19,726 nt of DNA from Rickettsiales bacterium. Its GTDB lineage: Bacteria > Pseudomonadota > Alphaproteobacteria > Rickettsiales > UBA998. The DNA is taken from positions 1 through 19,726 of the forward strand of contig JAIEPI010000178.1 in the NCBI GenBank assembly GCA_019749855.1. Direction: 5' to 3'. The notes under the pieces are model-generated. The model was given only the letters and a program-made list of their open reading frames with translations, was not told where the DNA came from and did no database searches. Position numbers and translations under genes: made by a program. Shown here one piece after another: positions 6,383 to 13,395 of the stretch (the first letter of the stretch is position 1; the number at the start of each line of letters is the position of its first letter).

Positions 6383-8323
6383 CTAAAACACAATGCCAAG
6401 CACCGGCCCTGTGATGGCGGTGGTGTCAACATTATGCCCTAATCCTAACTCATAATTGCTATTTTCACCCCAGCAATAGACCCCGCCTTTGGCGCTTACC
6501 GCGCAGGTGCTTTGGTCATTTCCATTGATCTCGACCCAATCATTGATGCCGTTCGTGGGAATCTGCACCGGAGTGTAGGATGATACAACGCCCATGCGAC
6601 CGCCGTCATTGGTGCCCCATGCATAAAGCAGTCCACCGCGAATGCCAAATGCAGCTGTTGCGCTGGTAAACACCTCGTCCCAATCGGCGGCGGCACCCAC
6701 GCGTTGTGGGGTGGTGAAAGAGCCGCCTAGGGTGCCTTGTCCGCTCTGGCCAAATTCATTTCTACCCCAGCAATAGAGTTCGCGGTTAGCGCGAATGGCA
6801 CAGACATGAGAACTTTTTGCCGATATTTTGACCCAATCGGTGAAGCCATTGCCTCCCGCTTGCGGCGTGCTGAACGTGCCGCTGGAGCCGCCATTGCCAA
6901 ACGGACCATCGACATTACTGCCCCAGCAGAAAATTTGTCCTGCGTTGCGAATGCCACAATTGAAATTCTGCCCCGTCGCAATATCTGTCCAATCTGTATT
7001 GCTGTCGATGGGACGCGGCAGTGCTAAATTAGCAAAGGTGCTGGAGCCATTCTGGCTGAAATTTCCCTGTCCCCAGCAATAGACGCGTTGATCAACACTC
7101 AGACCACACATATGGTTAAAGCGCATGGAAATTTTCTGCCATAAAATGCCGCCCGCAATTAGTGTGGGGAATGGGTTGGTCGCCGTGATGGTGCCATTTC
7201 CGTTTTGACCAAACTGATTATCACCCCAGCAATAGCCCATGCCGTTGCTTCTGAGTGCGCAACTGCGATCTGTATACGATGTGATGTAGCTCCAATCGGT
7301 GATATCAGGCGCCATCACCGTGGGCAGCGCCGAGGGATCCGCAATGTTTGGGCCACGGCCTAACAATCCATAATTGCTCACGCTGTCATTAAAACCCCAG
7401 GAGTAGAGCCGTCCATCGGCACCAATAGCAAAGCTGGTAGCAGAGGATATAGCAATCGTATTTTTTCGTGTGAGTTTGGATGAGGCTACCACTTTGCGGC
7501 TATTCGTCAGATTGGTATCGATCGGTATCAGTGACGGCAGCGGCTTCCAGCGTACGTAATCATCGTAAAAGCCGTTGGTAGCTGTTGTGCTATCCGACTG
7601 TCGCGTATCGACGAAGCTAATGTCATTATCGCAATTCTCAACCTCTCGTGCGCTGCCGGAGCAGGTGCGCGCTGCGCCGTCGCGTGTGTAGGCGCCCATG
7701 CCGTTTTTGCCGTGGCTGATGAGTATGTAGGGTATAATCGTTTGGGTGTTGGCATCATTCACCTGATTGGCCGCCGCCGCACCATCCAGCACATTAGTCA
7801 CGTTATTGGTCGCGGTGGTGGCATAGGTGCGCACACCGTTCGCGGCGGTCAGCGGTTTAATCACGCTGTAGGTGAAGCGATTATTCCAGCCATCGACCAT
7901 ATACATATCGGGCAGATTCAGTGTACGCGTCGGCACAGCGCCAATGTTGAGGGATTCATTGCCGGTGCCGTTCGCATTGACTGTTCCAGCGGGGGCGGCG
8001 CCCGTGCAATCGACGGAGGCAATGCCATAGGTCGCATTGGAAGAATTCACGTTAGCGGGGGCAGGGCAAGGCAAACTCTCCATGGAATACGCATGACGCT
8101 GCAAGGCTGCTTCAATCACATCCATCCGGCGCAGTGTTTCCAGACGGTAATTGCGCTCTTCCTGTACAGAGCTAACGGTCAGCAATCCTCCGGCCACCAC
8201 GCTGATGATGGTCACCACCAGAGCTAATTCAAACAGTGAAAAGCCACCTCGTCCAGCACGCGATACTTCCGCGACACATACAGTTTGCCGAGTCCGCCAT
8301 AAAAATATCAGCAAATGTAACAA
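6383..8323 (-). CDS. Prepilin-like protein fused to a seven-repeat RCC1 propeller, first gene of operon
   Basis: 646 residues, paralogous to the next gene. Prepilin signal G27|FSLFELALVVTIISVVAGGLL with Glu at +5; the leader is long (27 residues) but the TTG start at 8323 has GGAG eight bases upstream and no later ATG precedes the signal. The pilin-like domain runs to about 260 (SLPCPAP, GAVPTRTLNLPD, DGWNNRFTY, YILISHGKNGMGAYT, EVENCDND, FYDDYVRW). Seven RCC1 repeats follow, ending at about 309, 366, 417, 467, 519, 569 and 618. Five carry the Cys pair; repeat 1 (FAIG/YSWG) and repeat 6 (FGIR/YAWG) lack both Cys. A perfect CtrA box lies 44 bases upstream. Confidence 0.85.
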   Translation of the reverse strand: MLHLLIFLWRTRQTVCVAEVSRAGRGGFSLFELALVVTIISVVAGGLLTVSSVQEERNYRLETLRRMDVIEAALQRHAYSMESLPCPAPANVNSSNATYGIASVDCTGAAPAGTVNANGTGNESLNIGAVPTRTLNLPDMYMVDGWNNRFTYSVIKPLTAANGVRTYATTATNNVTNVLDGAAAANQVNDANTQTIIPYILISHGKNGMGAYTRDGAARTCSGSAREVENCDNDISFVDTRQSDSTTATNGFYDDYVRWKPLPSLIPIDTNLTNSRKVVASSKLTRKNTIAISSATSFAIGADGRLYSWGFNDSVSNYGLLGRGPNIADPSALPTVMAPDITDWSYITSYTDRSCALRSNGMGYCWGDNQFGQNGNGTITATNPFPTLIAGGILWQKISMRFNHMCGLSVDQRVYCWGQGNFSQNGSSTFANLALPRPIDSNTDWTDIATGQNFNCGIRNAGQIFCWGSNVDGPFGNGGSSGTFSTPQAGGNGFTDWVKISAKSSHVCAIRANRELYCWGRNEFGQSGQGTLGGSFTTPQRVGAAADWDEVFTSATAAFGIRGGLLYAWGTNDGGRMGVVSSYTPVQIPTNGINDWVEINGNDQSTCAVSAKGGVYCWGENSNYELGLGHNVDTTAITGPVLGIVF

Positions 8324-8366
8324 GGATCAGGCTCCGTATCTAGAGATTGAGTGTGCGCCTGATTGG

Positions 8367-8381
8367 TTAATATCTCATTAA
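8367..8381 (-). promoter_or_regulatory. Candidate CtrA box upstream of the prepilin-RCC1 operon
   Basis: Read on the - strand this is TTAA-TGAGATA-TTAAC (8366 included), a full match to the alphaproteobacterial CtrA consensus TTAA-N7-TTAAC. It lies 44 bases upstream of the TTG start at 8323. A near match (TTAA-N7-TTAT on the + strand) lies at 8425-8439. No convincing -10 element was identified. Caulobacter pilA is a known CtrA target, so the link is plausible. Binding is inferred. Confidence 0.5.
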
Positions 8382-8494
8382 AAATGACGGATGTATCAAT
8401 AGGCGTGAAGCGTAAAGCAACAGATTAACAACCATTTATTGTCAGTCATGTATTGATTGATGAACAAAGTTTTGCGCCAGCATCCGCGTGGCAC

Positions 8495-8522
8495 TTGCTT
8501 TTTGTGCCATGACTACTTATGC
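8495..8522 (+). promoter_or_regulatory. Possible promoter of tRNA-Leu
   Basis: TTGCTT at 8495-8500 and TTATGC at 8517-8522 are spaced by 16 bases, placing a start just before the tRNA 5' end at 8532. The -10 is a poor match, so this is tentative. The 208-base stretch between the prepilin operon and the tRNA holds only this and the CtrA boxes. Confidence 0.3.
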
Positions 8523-8531
8523 AGGAGGCGT

Positions 8532-8616
8532 GCGGGTGTGGCGGAATTGGTAGACGCACCAGATTTAGGTTCTGACGTCGCAAGGCGTGGGGGTTCAAGT
8601 CCCTCCACCCGCACCA
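8532..8616 (+). tRNA. tRNA-Leu (anticodon UAG)
   Basis: 85 nt with the CCA encoded. The acceptor stem GCGGGTG pairs with CACCCGC, then A-CCA. The D-arm has GGAATTGGTAGACGC, as in bacterial class II tRNA-Leu. The anticodon stem-loop CCAGA-TTTAGGT-TCTGA gives anticodon TAG (one C-A mismatch at the top of the stem). A long variable arm and a T-arm with GGGGG-TTCAAGT-CCCTC follow. It reads CUN leucine codons. Confidence 0.95.
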
Positions 8617-8640
8617 AAGTTGCCTCACTCTATTAGAGAG

Positions 8641-8663
8641 AGCTTCACGGAAGCTTTGGCTTT
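8641..8663 (+). terminator. Possible weak terminator after tRNA-Leu
   Basis: AGCTTC (8641-8646), loop ACG, GAAGCT (8650-8655), followed by TTGGCTTTC. The stem is only 6 bp, the T-run is poor, and the site overlaps the 3' end of the converging dedA gene. Low confidence. Confidence 0.25.
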
Positions 8664-9268
8664 CTGGTGATGTGACGTCGAATCAGATAGGCGATGATCA
8701 GCACAATGGCGAACAGCGCCAGACCTTCTTTCAATCGAATCAGGTAGGGCTTGAGCATGGCTTCATTTTCACCAATGGCGTAGCCAAGCCCAAGCAGCAC
8801 CGTCATCCAGATGACGCCACTTAATGTGCAGTAGATTAGAAACGGTCGCATCGGCATTTGTGCCAGACCCGCCGGAAAGGAGATGTAATGCTTGATGCCC
8901 GGAAGCAGGCGGCCGGTGAACACGGATATCGCCCCATGATCGACAAAATAACGCTCAATTTTTTCCAGCTTTTGTGGCGTCAGCATGAAAAGCTTGCCAT
9001 ACTTTGTGAATAATAAGCGTCCGTAATGTTTGGCCAGCCAATAATTGACATAGGCACCACCCACGGAGCCTGCGACGCTGGAGAGCAGAACCAGCGGACC
9101 ATTCAACTTACCCATATGCACAAGATAACCCGCGGGGATCATCGTCACTTCAGCGGGAATGGGCACAAACGTGCTCTCAATCAGGGTCATGAGGAAGATG
9201 CCGAAATAGCCAGCCTCCTCAACAAACCACAGGAAAAACTGAATGATGCCTTCGATTGAAAATTCCAT
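8645..9268 (-). CDS. DedA/VTT-family membrane protein
   Basis: 207 residues with several hydrophobic segments (about 8-28, 55-75, 112-155 and 180-195). The family signature is visible: ESTFVPIPAEV near residue 31, where the acidic residue and prolines are conserved in DedA proteins, and FTGRLLPGIKHYISFPAGLAQM around 117-138. DedA/VTT proteins are inner-membrane lipid transporters or scramblases; some family members recycle undecaprenyl phosphate or move phosphatidylethanolamine. Which substrate applies here cannot be told. It starts 27 bases after pyrF, on the same strand, and is probably the last gene of the pyrimidine-cluster transcript. There is no obvious ribosome site before the ATG. Confidence 0.85.
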   Translation of the reverse strand: MEFSIEGIIQFFLWFVEEAGYFGIFLMTLIESTFVPIPAEVTMIPAGYLVHMGKLNGPLVLLSSVAGSVGGAYVNYWLAKHYGRLLFTKYGKLFMLTPQKLEKIERYFVDHGAISVFTGRLLPGIKHYISFPAGLAQMPMRPFLIYCTLSGVIWMTVLLGLGYAIGENEAMLKPYLIRLKEGLALFAIVLIIAYLIRRHITRKPKLP

Positions 9269-9295
9269 GGAGTTAGAGCTTTAATGCATTAGCGA

Positions 9296-10009
9296 TTAAG
9301 AGGCAAGCGAGGACGCAATCATTTGCGCCGCTTTTTTAGGATCGGCGTTTGCGGTGATTGGACGACCAATGACCAGATAATCGGCGCCACGAGCATAGGC
9401 TTCCTTCGGGGTCATCACCCGTTTTTGATCATCCGCGCTGCTACCCTCTGGCCGAACACCCGGAACAACCAGTTTGAAATCATGGCCGCATACTTTGCGA
9501 ATCAAGCTTATTTCATAAGGCGAACAAACCACGCCATCGAGCCCAGCGGATTGCGCAAGGTCTGCCATGCGCTTGACCTGATCATTGAGCGTATCACGTA
9601 GCCCTATCATCATCAGATCGTCCTGATCCATGCTGGTCAAAATGGTCACGCCAATAATCAGTGGCCGTGTCTGACCCGTGGTTTCCGCCACCCGCATGGA
9701 GGCATCCGTGGCGCGCCGCAGCATGGTCTGGCCGCCACTGACATGCACCGTCATCATGAATGTGTCGATACCTGCCGTGGCCTCAATGGCTTTGGCAACG
9801 GTATTGGGGATGTCATGAAACTTGAGATCAAGAAATAATGGAACATTGGACTGGGCCATCACTTGTTTGACGCCAGACACACCATTGGCTGTAAAAAACT
9901 CCAGCCCTAGCTTGATCGCGCCGACCGATCCCTCCACCTGCTCCACCATTAAACGCGCACGTTCAATGTCGGTGGTGTCAATGGCACATATGATGGGGGA
10001 GTGGGTCAT
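9296..10009 (-). CDS. pyrF: Orotidine 5'-phosphate decarboxylase
   Basis: 237 residues, the usual length for the bacterial single-domain enzyme that converts OMP to UMP, the last step of de novo pyrimidine synthesis. The catalytic DxKxxD(I) signature is present as DLKFHDIP (D61, K63, D66), with K33 in AIKLGLEFF, phosphate-binding PGVRPEG near 174-180, and GADYLVIGRPIT near the C-terminus. Its ATG overlaps the stop of the upstream vapC toxin gene by 4 bp (ATGA), and no Shine-Dalgarno sequence precedes it, so its translation is probably coupled to the toxin gene. Confidence 0.95.
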   Translation of the reverse strand: MTHSPIICAIDTTDIERARLMVEQVEGSVGAIKLGLEFFTANGVSGVKQVMAQSNVPLFLDLKFHDIPNTVAKAIEATAGIDTFMMTVHVSGGQTMLRRATDASMRVAETTGQTRPLIIGVTILTSMDQDDLMMIGLRDTLNDQVKRMADLAQSAGLDGVVCSPYEISLIRKVCGHDFKLVVPGVRPEGSSADDQKRVMTPKEAYARGADYLVIGRPITANADPKKAAQMIASSLAS

Positions 10010-10440
10010 TGTGGTTTGCAGGTATCGGCCAGAATCATGAGTCCTTCTCTGCCTGCTGCTGTATTGAGATTTTTATCAAAACACGCAAATAATAGACTGG
10101 TGCTGTTAACCTCTTTTGAAAAAACAAGCGCCCCGGCGAGTTGTACGGCATCAAATCCCCTCAGTTTATGCGTTATTGCTAAATTTCCAGCCAGCTTCTC
10201 GTTTACACTCAATTTTATGTATATGCCCCAATCCGATTCAAGAGCATGAAGGGCTTTTTCAAAGGACTCCTGCGTGAGGTCTCCGTTGAACCTGCGCCTA
10301 GAGAAGGCTGAACATGCTTCCGGAAAGGAAACAAGTGAAGTGATCATGGGCCTCCGGTCTGCTACCCATTCTCTAACAGTAGGTGAGTCTATTTCTTCGA
10401 TGTAGAGTTTTACGAGCGCGCTAGTGTCAAGATAGATCAC
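10006..10440 (-). CDS. vapC: VapC-like PIN-domain toxin
   Basis: 144 residues from the GTG at 10440, chosen because GGAGG lies nine bases upstream inside the antitoxin gene and the protein then begins VIYLDTSALVK, the normal PIN start; a reading frame extending further upstream is not needed. The four acidic residues of the PIN active site are present: D5, E41 (SFPEACSAF), D97 (FDAVQLA) and D122 (FDKNLNTAA). PIN toxins of this family are Mg-dependent ribonucleases, usually cutting tRNA or rRNA; the target is unknown here. The gene overlaps the antitoxin by 14 bp and pyrF by 4 bp. Confidence 0.9.
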   Translation of the reverse strand: MIYLDTSALVKLYIEEIDSPTVREWVADRRPMITSLVSFPEACSAFSRRRFNGDLTQESFEKALHALESDWGIYIKLSVNEKLAGNLAITHKLRGFDAVQLAGALVFSKEVNSTSLLFACFDKNLNTAAGREGLMILADTCKPQ

Positions 10441-10705
10441 GTTCGCGATCCTCCAGAACCGTCTCGGAGATAGGTTTGCCTTTAATTGGCACGCCGGGAT
10501 TAAGGCCTTTCGGCTTCCCGCCATCCCACTGGATAATACCGTCCCGCATCATTTCAAACAGTTTGGCGTAATCGGTCGTGGCGAGTGGAGAAAGCTGAAC
10601 CACCTCCTGACCATGCTCAGTAATCACGATGCGTTCTCCCTCCTTCGCCATGGCGACATACTTGCTCAAATTCGCTTTTAGCTCTCGGATACCGACGGTT
10701 TCCAT
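10427..10705 (-). CDS. Phd/YefM-family antitoxin
   Basis: 92 residues. The N-terminal VGIRELKANLSKYV...GERIVITEHGQEVVQLSP is the Phd/YefM DNA-binding and dimerisation region, and the polar C-terminal half (about 55-92) is the likely toxin-binding tail. It neutralises the co-encoded PIN toxin and should repress its own promoter. A 10-bp inverted repeat centred 27 bases upstream of the start is the probable operator. The pair sits inside the pyrimidine gene cluster, between pyrC and pyrF. Confidence 0.9.
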   Translation of the reverse strand: METVGIRELKANLSKYVAMAKEGERIVITEHGQEVVQLSPLATTDYAKLFEMMRDGIIQWDGGKPKGLNPGVPIKGKPISETVLEDRERDLS

Positions 10706-10717
10706 AATGTTGCTCTT

Positions 10718-10747
10718 GTGACTACAAATCTTTTATATTGTAGTCAC
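10718..10747. promoter_or_regulatory. Probable operator of the phd-vapC module
   Basis: A perfect inverted repeat, GTGACTACAA at 10718-10727 and TTGTAGTCAC at 10738-10747, with a 10-base AT-rich spacer. It begins 13 bases upstream of the antitoxin ATG, and one half-site overlaps the predicted -10 element, the arrangement expected for autorepression by a Phd-type dimer. Confidence 0.75.
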
Positions 10748-10765
10748 ATTTTGAGCTTTGGGCAA
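10737..10765 (-). promoter_or_regulatory. Sigma-70-like promoter for phd-vapC
   Basis: On the - strand, TTGCCC (10760-10765) and TACAAT (10737-10742) are separated by 17 bases. The start would fall about 10730, within the operator, about 25 bases upstream of the antitoxin ATG. This would let phd-vapC, and by readthrough pyrF and dedA, be transcribed separately from pyrC. Confidence 0.6.
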
Positions 10766-10830
10766 TGAGTAAGTGACTCGTTCTTCTGCTCGAGATAATG
10801 GAGTGTGGATTCAAGGTTTTGTCAAGAGCG

Positions 10831-12192
10831 CTAAGCCGCCCTCCGAACCGCCTTCGTATCCAACAGATACACCGTCTCCCCGCCCACCACGGTGCGAATC
10901 GCGCGGCCTTTAGCCTCCACATGGTCGTAGGGAGAATTCTGCGATTTGCTCTGGAATTCCTTGGGATTCATTGACCATTCGATGTCCAGATCAATCAGGG
11001 TGAGATCGGCCGGTGCGCCCTTTTTCAGGCGTCCGGCATTCACATGGATAATATCGGCAGGTTTGTACGTCATGGCCGCCAGTACATTCATCAGCGGCAT
11101 GATGTTACGGTGATAAAGCGATAAGGACAGCGGCAACATGGTTTCCAGTCCGACAATGCCGAAGGCGGCCTGCGCGAGGGGTACACGTTTGGATTCGGGA
11201 TCATGGGGCGCGTGATCAGTGGCAATCGCATCAATCGTGCCATCAATCAGGCCCTGAACCACGGCGGCGCGGTCGCGCTCGGCACGCAGCGGCGGGTTCA
11301 TTTTGGAGAAGGTGCGATACTCCATTACCGCTTCATCGGTGAGGGTAAAATGATGCGGCGCGGCTTCGCAGGTGATATTGGTGAGGCCGCGTGCTTTGGC
11401 GCGGCGCACTGCGTCAATGGCCTCAGCGGTGGAGATATGCAGGACGTGATACTGGCCGCCCGTGAGCTCAGCGAGGAGAATATCGCGCTCCACCATCACC
11501 GCTTCAGCCGCATTGGGGATGCCTTTGACCCCCAGACGCGCCGAAACCGCGCCTTCGTTCATGCAGCCACCCGCGGAGAGATGCAGATCCTCAGCATGCT
11601 GCGCCACGGGAACGCCCAGCTCGCGTGAGTAGGTCAGCGCCTGACGCATCAGTCCGGCATGCATGAGTGGCAGGCCATCATCGGTGAAGCCGACCGCACC
11701 GGCTTCCACCAGCAGGCCCATTTCTGTCAGTTCCTCACCCAGCATCTGTTTACTGATGCAGGCATAGGTGCGCACATTGACATAGGCCGTTTCCAGAGCA
11801 CGCTTATGGATAAAATCCACCACCGCCACCTCATCAATTGGCGGTTTGGTGTTAGGCATGCAAGCCACCGTGGTCACACCACCTGCTGCCGCTGATTTAG
11901 AGCCAGTGGCAATGGTTTCCTTATATTCCTGACCTGGTTCGCGGAAATGCACCTGAATATCGAGCAAGCCCGGGCACAGCACATGGCCGCCGCAATCGAC
12001 GATCTCGATACCCTCGGGAATGCGTCCGTCGTCAAACAAGGTGGGCCCGAAATCAGCAATGATTGTTCCATCGACCAGCAATGAACCCAACTCATCATAT
12101 TTCGTTGCGGGATCCATGAGCCGCGCATTGATATAGGCGGTTTTTTTTCCTGAACGCAGGCGTGAGGGAAGATAAAAATTCTGCAGACTCAT
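10831..12192 (-). CDS. pyrC: Dihydroorotase, class I
   Basis: 453 residues from the ATG at 12192, which has AGGA seven bases upstream; an in-frame ATG at 12225 lacks a ribosome site. Converts carbamoyl aspartate to dihydroorotate. Visible motifs: DIQVHFREPG (78-87), MPNTKPP, FTDDGLP (169-175), H199 in AQHAED, H252 in HISTAEA, NPPLR and ATDHAPHDPE (D326). The first His of the metal-binding HxH is replaced by Gln80; H82 and the remaining ligands are present. QVHFREPG variants are, to my recollection, found in other class I dihydroorotases, so activity is still likely. Part of the pyrB-to-pyrF cluster. Confidence 0.93.
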   Translation of the reverse strand: MSLQNFYLPSRLRSGKKTAYINARLMDPATKYDELGSLLVDGTIIADFGPTLFDDGRIPEGIEIVDCGGHVLCPGLLDIQVHFREPGQEYKETIATGSKSAAAGGVTTVACMPNTKPPIDEVAVVDFIHKRALETAYVNVRTYACISKQMLGEELTEMGLLVEAGAVGFTDDGLPLMHAGLMRQALTYSRELGVPVAQHAEDLHLSAGGCMNEGAVSARLGVKGIPNAAEAVMVERDILLAELTGGQYHVLHISTAEAIDAVRRAKARGLTNITCEAAPHHFTLTDEAVMEYRTFSKMNPPLRAERDRAAVVQGLIDGTIDAIATDHAPHDPESKRVPLAQAAFGIVGLETMLPLSLSLYHRNIMPLMNVLAAMTYKPADIIHVNAGRLKKGAPADLTLIDLDIEWSMNPKEFQSKSQNSPYDHVEAKGRAIRTVVGGETVYLLDTKAVRRAA

Positions 12193-12246
12193 GCGGGCTT
12201 CCTTACAAATCGTATGATGGGGCATTCACTAGTAACACGCATGGTT

Positions 12247-13392
12247 TCACCGGTAAAGTCTGTGTCTTTGACGCGCCCAATGTTCGCAGGGACGCTCAAT
12301 CAAGATAAATGATGCAGTGCCTGCCACCAATGCAACGGGAAGTGTTGCCATCAGAAGCATTTCAAAGGAAGGCGTCACGTGTTGTATCATGCTCAGAAAA
12401 GGCTCATGCCACAGATACAGGCCGTAACTGACAAGGCCAACTAACAGCAGCAGGCGGTTGCCGAGCAATCGGCGTCCCACTCGCCCATCACATGCCAGCC
12501 CCAAAATAAGCAACGCGTAACAGGCGCCCACCGCGCCATGCAGCCAGAATAATGAGCTGTCCCCGTTCCAGTAAGGGGAAGTGTCCTGCCATGAGCGGAG
12601 TGAGTGCCAATAAGCCCCCAGCAGGGCAATACCCAGAACCCCCAGACTAATCAGCAGGGTTTCGATCATGATTTGTCCTTGTTGTTTTTGCGAAACGTAA
12701 TAAGGCGTGAGTCGTTGATGCACAAACGCGGCCAGCATGCCGCATGCAAACTGATCGAGCCGGCCTGGCAGTTGCTCCAGCAGCCAAAATTTGGTGGTAC
12801 GCAGTTCGCTATGCTCGACATAGCCAAATGCGATCCAGCGATAGAGCAGCGTCAGAAGGAAGGCCGCCAGCAGAAACACACCCCAGTGCCGCTTAGCAAT
12901 CATGAACAAAAGCGGCAGCATCAGGTAAAAGCTAAACTCAACGGGCAGTGACCACAAGCTAATGTTGTTAAATGAGAATATCCAATCATCGCGCAGGTTG
13001 TGCAGCATCAGAATATGTGCCAGTGCATCGGGCCAGCGAGGCAAGTGGCCATACACCCCCCCGAGTGCCAGCATAACTAAAAGAGCTAAATGAATATAGT
13101 AGGCGGGTAAAATACGTAAAGCGCGGCGCTCTACATAGTTTCGCCATGAGAGGTCCGGCTGTTTCAGCAAAAGGCCCGTGAGAAGAAAGGCGGAGAGAAC
13201 AAAAAATCCATCGACGCCCAGTCTGCCAGAACTGAGCATGACATTGAGCGGAACCCCCATGAGCGTCACGTTTGGATATCCGCTCAGGCTCCAGGCATGA
13301 AAGGCCATGACCCATAATGCCGCTGCGCCGCGTAAGCCATAAAGCGCTGGTATGTCCGTGCTTCGCAGACGAAACGCATCGCGAATAGCCAT
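12247..13392 (-). CDS. Acyltransferase family 3 (OafA/YrhL-like) membrane protein
   Basis: 381 residues with about ten hydrophobic segments. The family-3 signature is clear: YGLRGAAALWVMAFHAW (18-34) with the conserved Arg and His, GRLGVDGFFVLSAFLL (56-71), and RRALRILPAYY (89-99), ending in SYGLYLWHEPFL and a final helix before the ERP motif. Members transfer acetyl or other acyl groups from the cytoplasm to surface glycans such as O-antigen, Nod factors or peptidoglycan. The acceptor is not known here. The gene begins 3 bases after the pyrB stop without a ribosome site, and pyrC follows after about 55 bases, so it is in the pyrimidine transcript though unrelated in function. Confidence 0.88.
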   Translation of the reverse strand: MAIRDAFRLRSTDIPALYGLRGAAALWVMAFHAWSLSGYPNVTLMGVPLNVMLSSGRLGVDGFFVLSAFLLTGLLLKQPDLSWRNYVERRALRILPAYYIHLALLVMLALGGVYGHLPRWPDALAHILMLHNLRDDWIFSFNNISLWSLPVEFSFYLMLPLLFMIAKRHWGVFLLAAFLLTLLYRWIAFGYVEHSELRTTKFWLLEQLPGRLDQFACGMLAAFVHQRLTPYYVSQKQQGQIMIETLLISLGVLGIALLGAYWHSLRSWQDTSPYWNGDSSLFWLHGAVGACYALLILGLACDGRVGRRLLGNRLLLLVGLVSYGLYLWHEPFLSMIQHVTPSFEMLLMATLPVALVAGTASFILIERPCEHWARQRHRLYR

Positions 13393-13395
13393 GAT

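Noticed and set aside
4465..7432. Regularly spaced CCCCAGCAATAG motif, about 14 copies, looking like a CRISPR or tandem array
   Set aside because: Each copy encodes the YCWG end of an RCC1 repeat in frame; spacing follows the protein repeats and the intervals are coding.
8532..8616. tRNA-Leu as attachment site of a mobile island
   Set aside because: No integrase gene and no duplicated tRNA 3' end were seen in the window.
8446..8628. Open frame on the - strand containing WRDLNPHALRRQ
   Set aside because: It is antisense to tRNA-Leu; such frames arise from conserved tRNA sequence and are a known source of false proteins.
10441..10524. Longer N-terminus for the VapC toxin
   Set aside because: It would overlap most of the antitoxin C-terminus, and the GTG at 10440 has GGAGG at good spacing and the standard PIN start.
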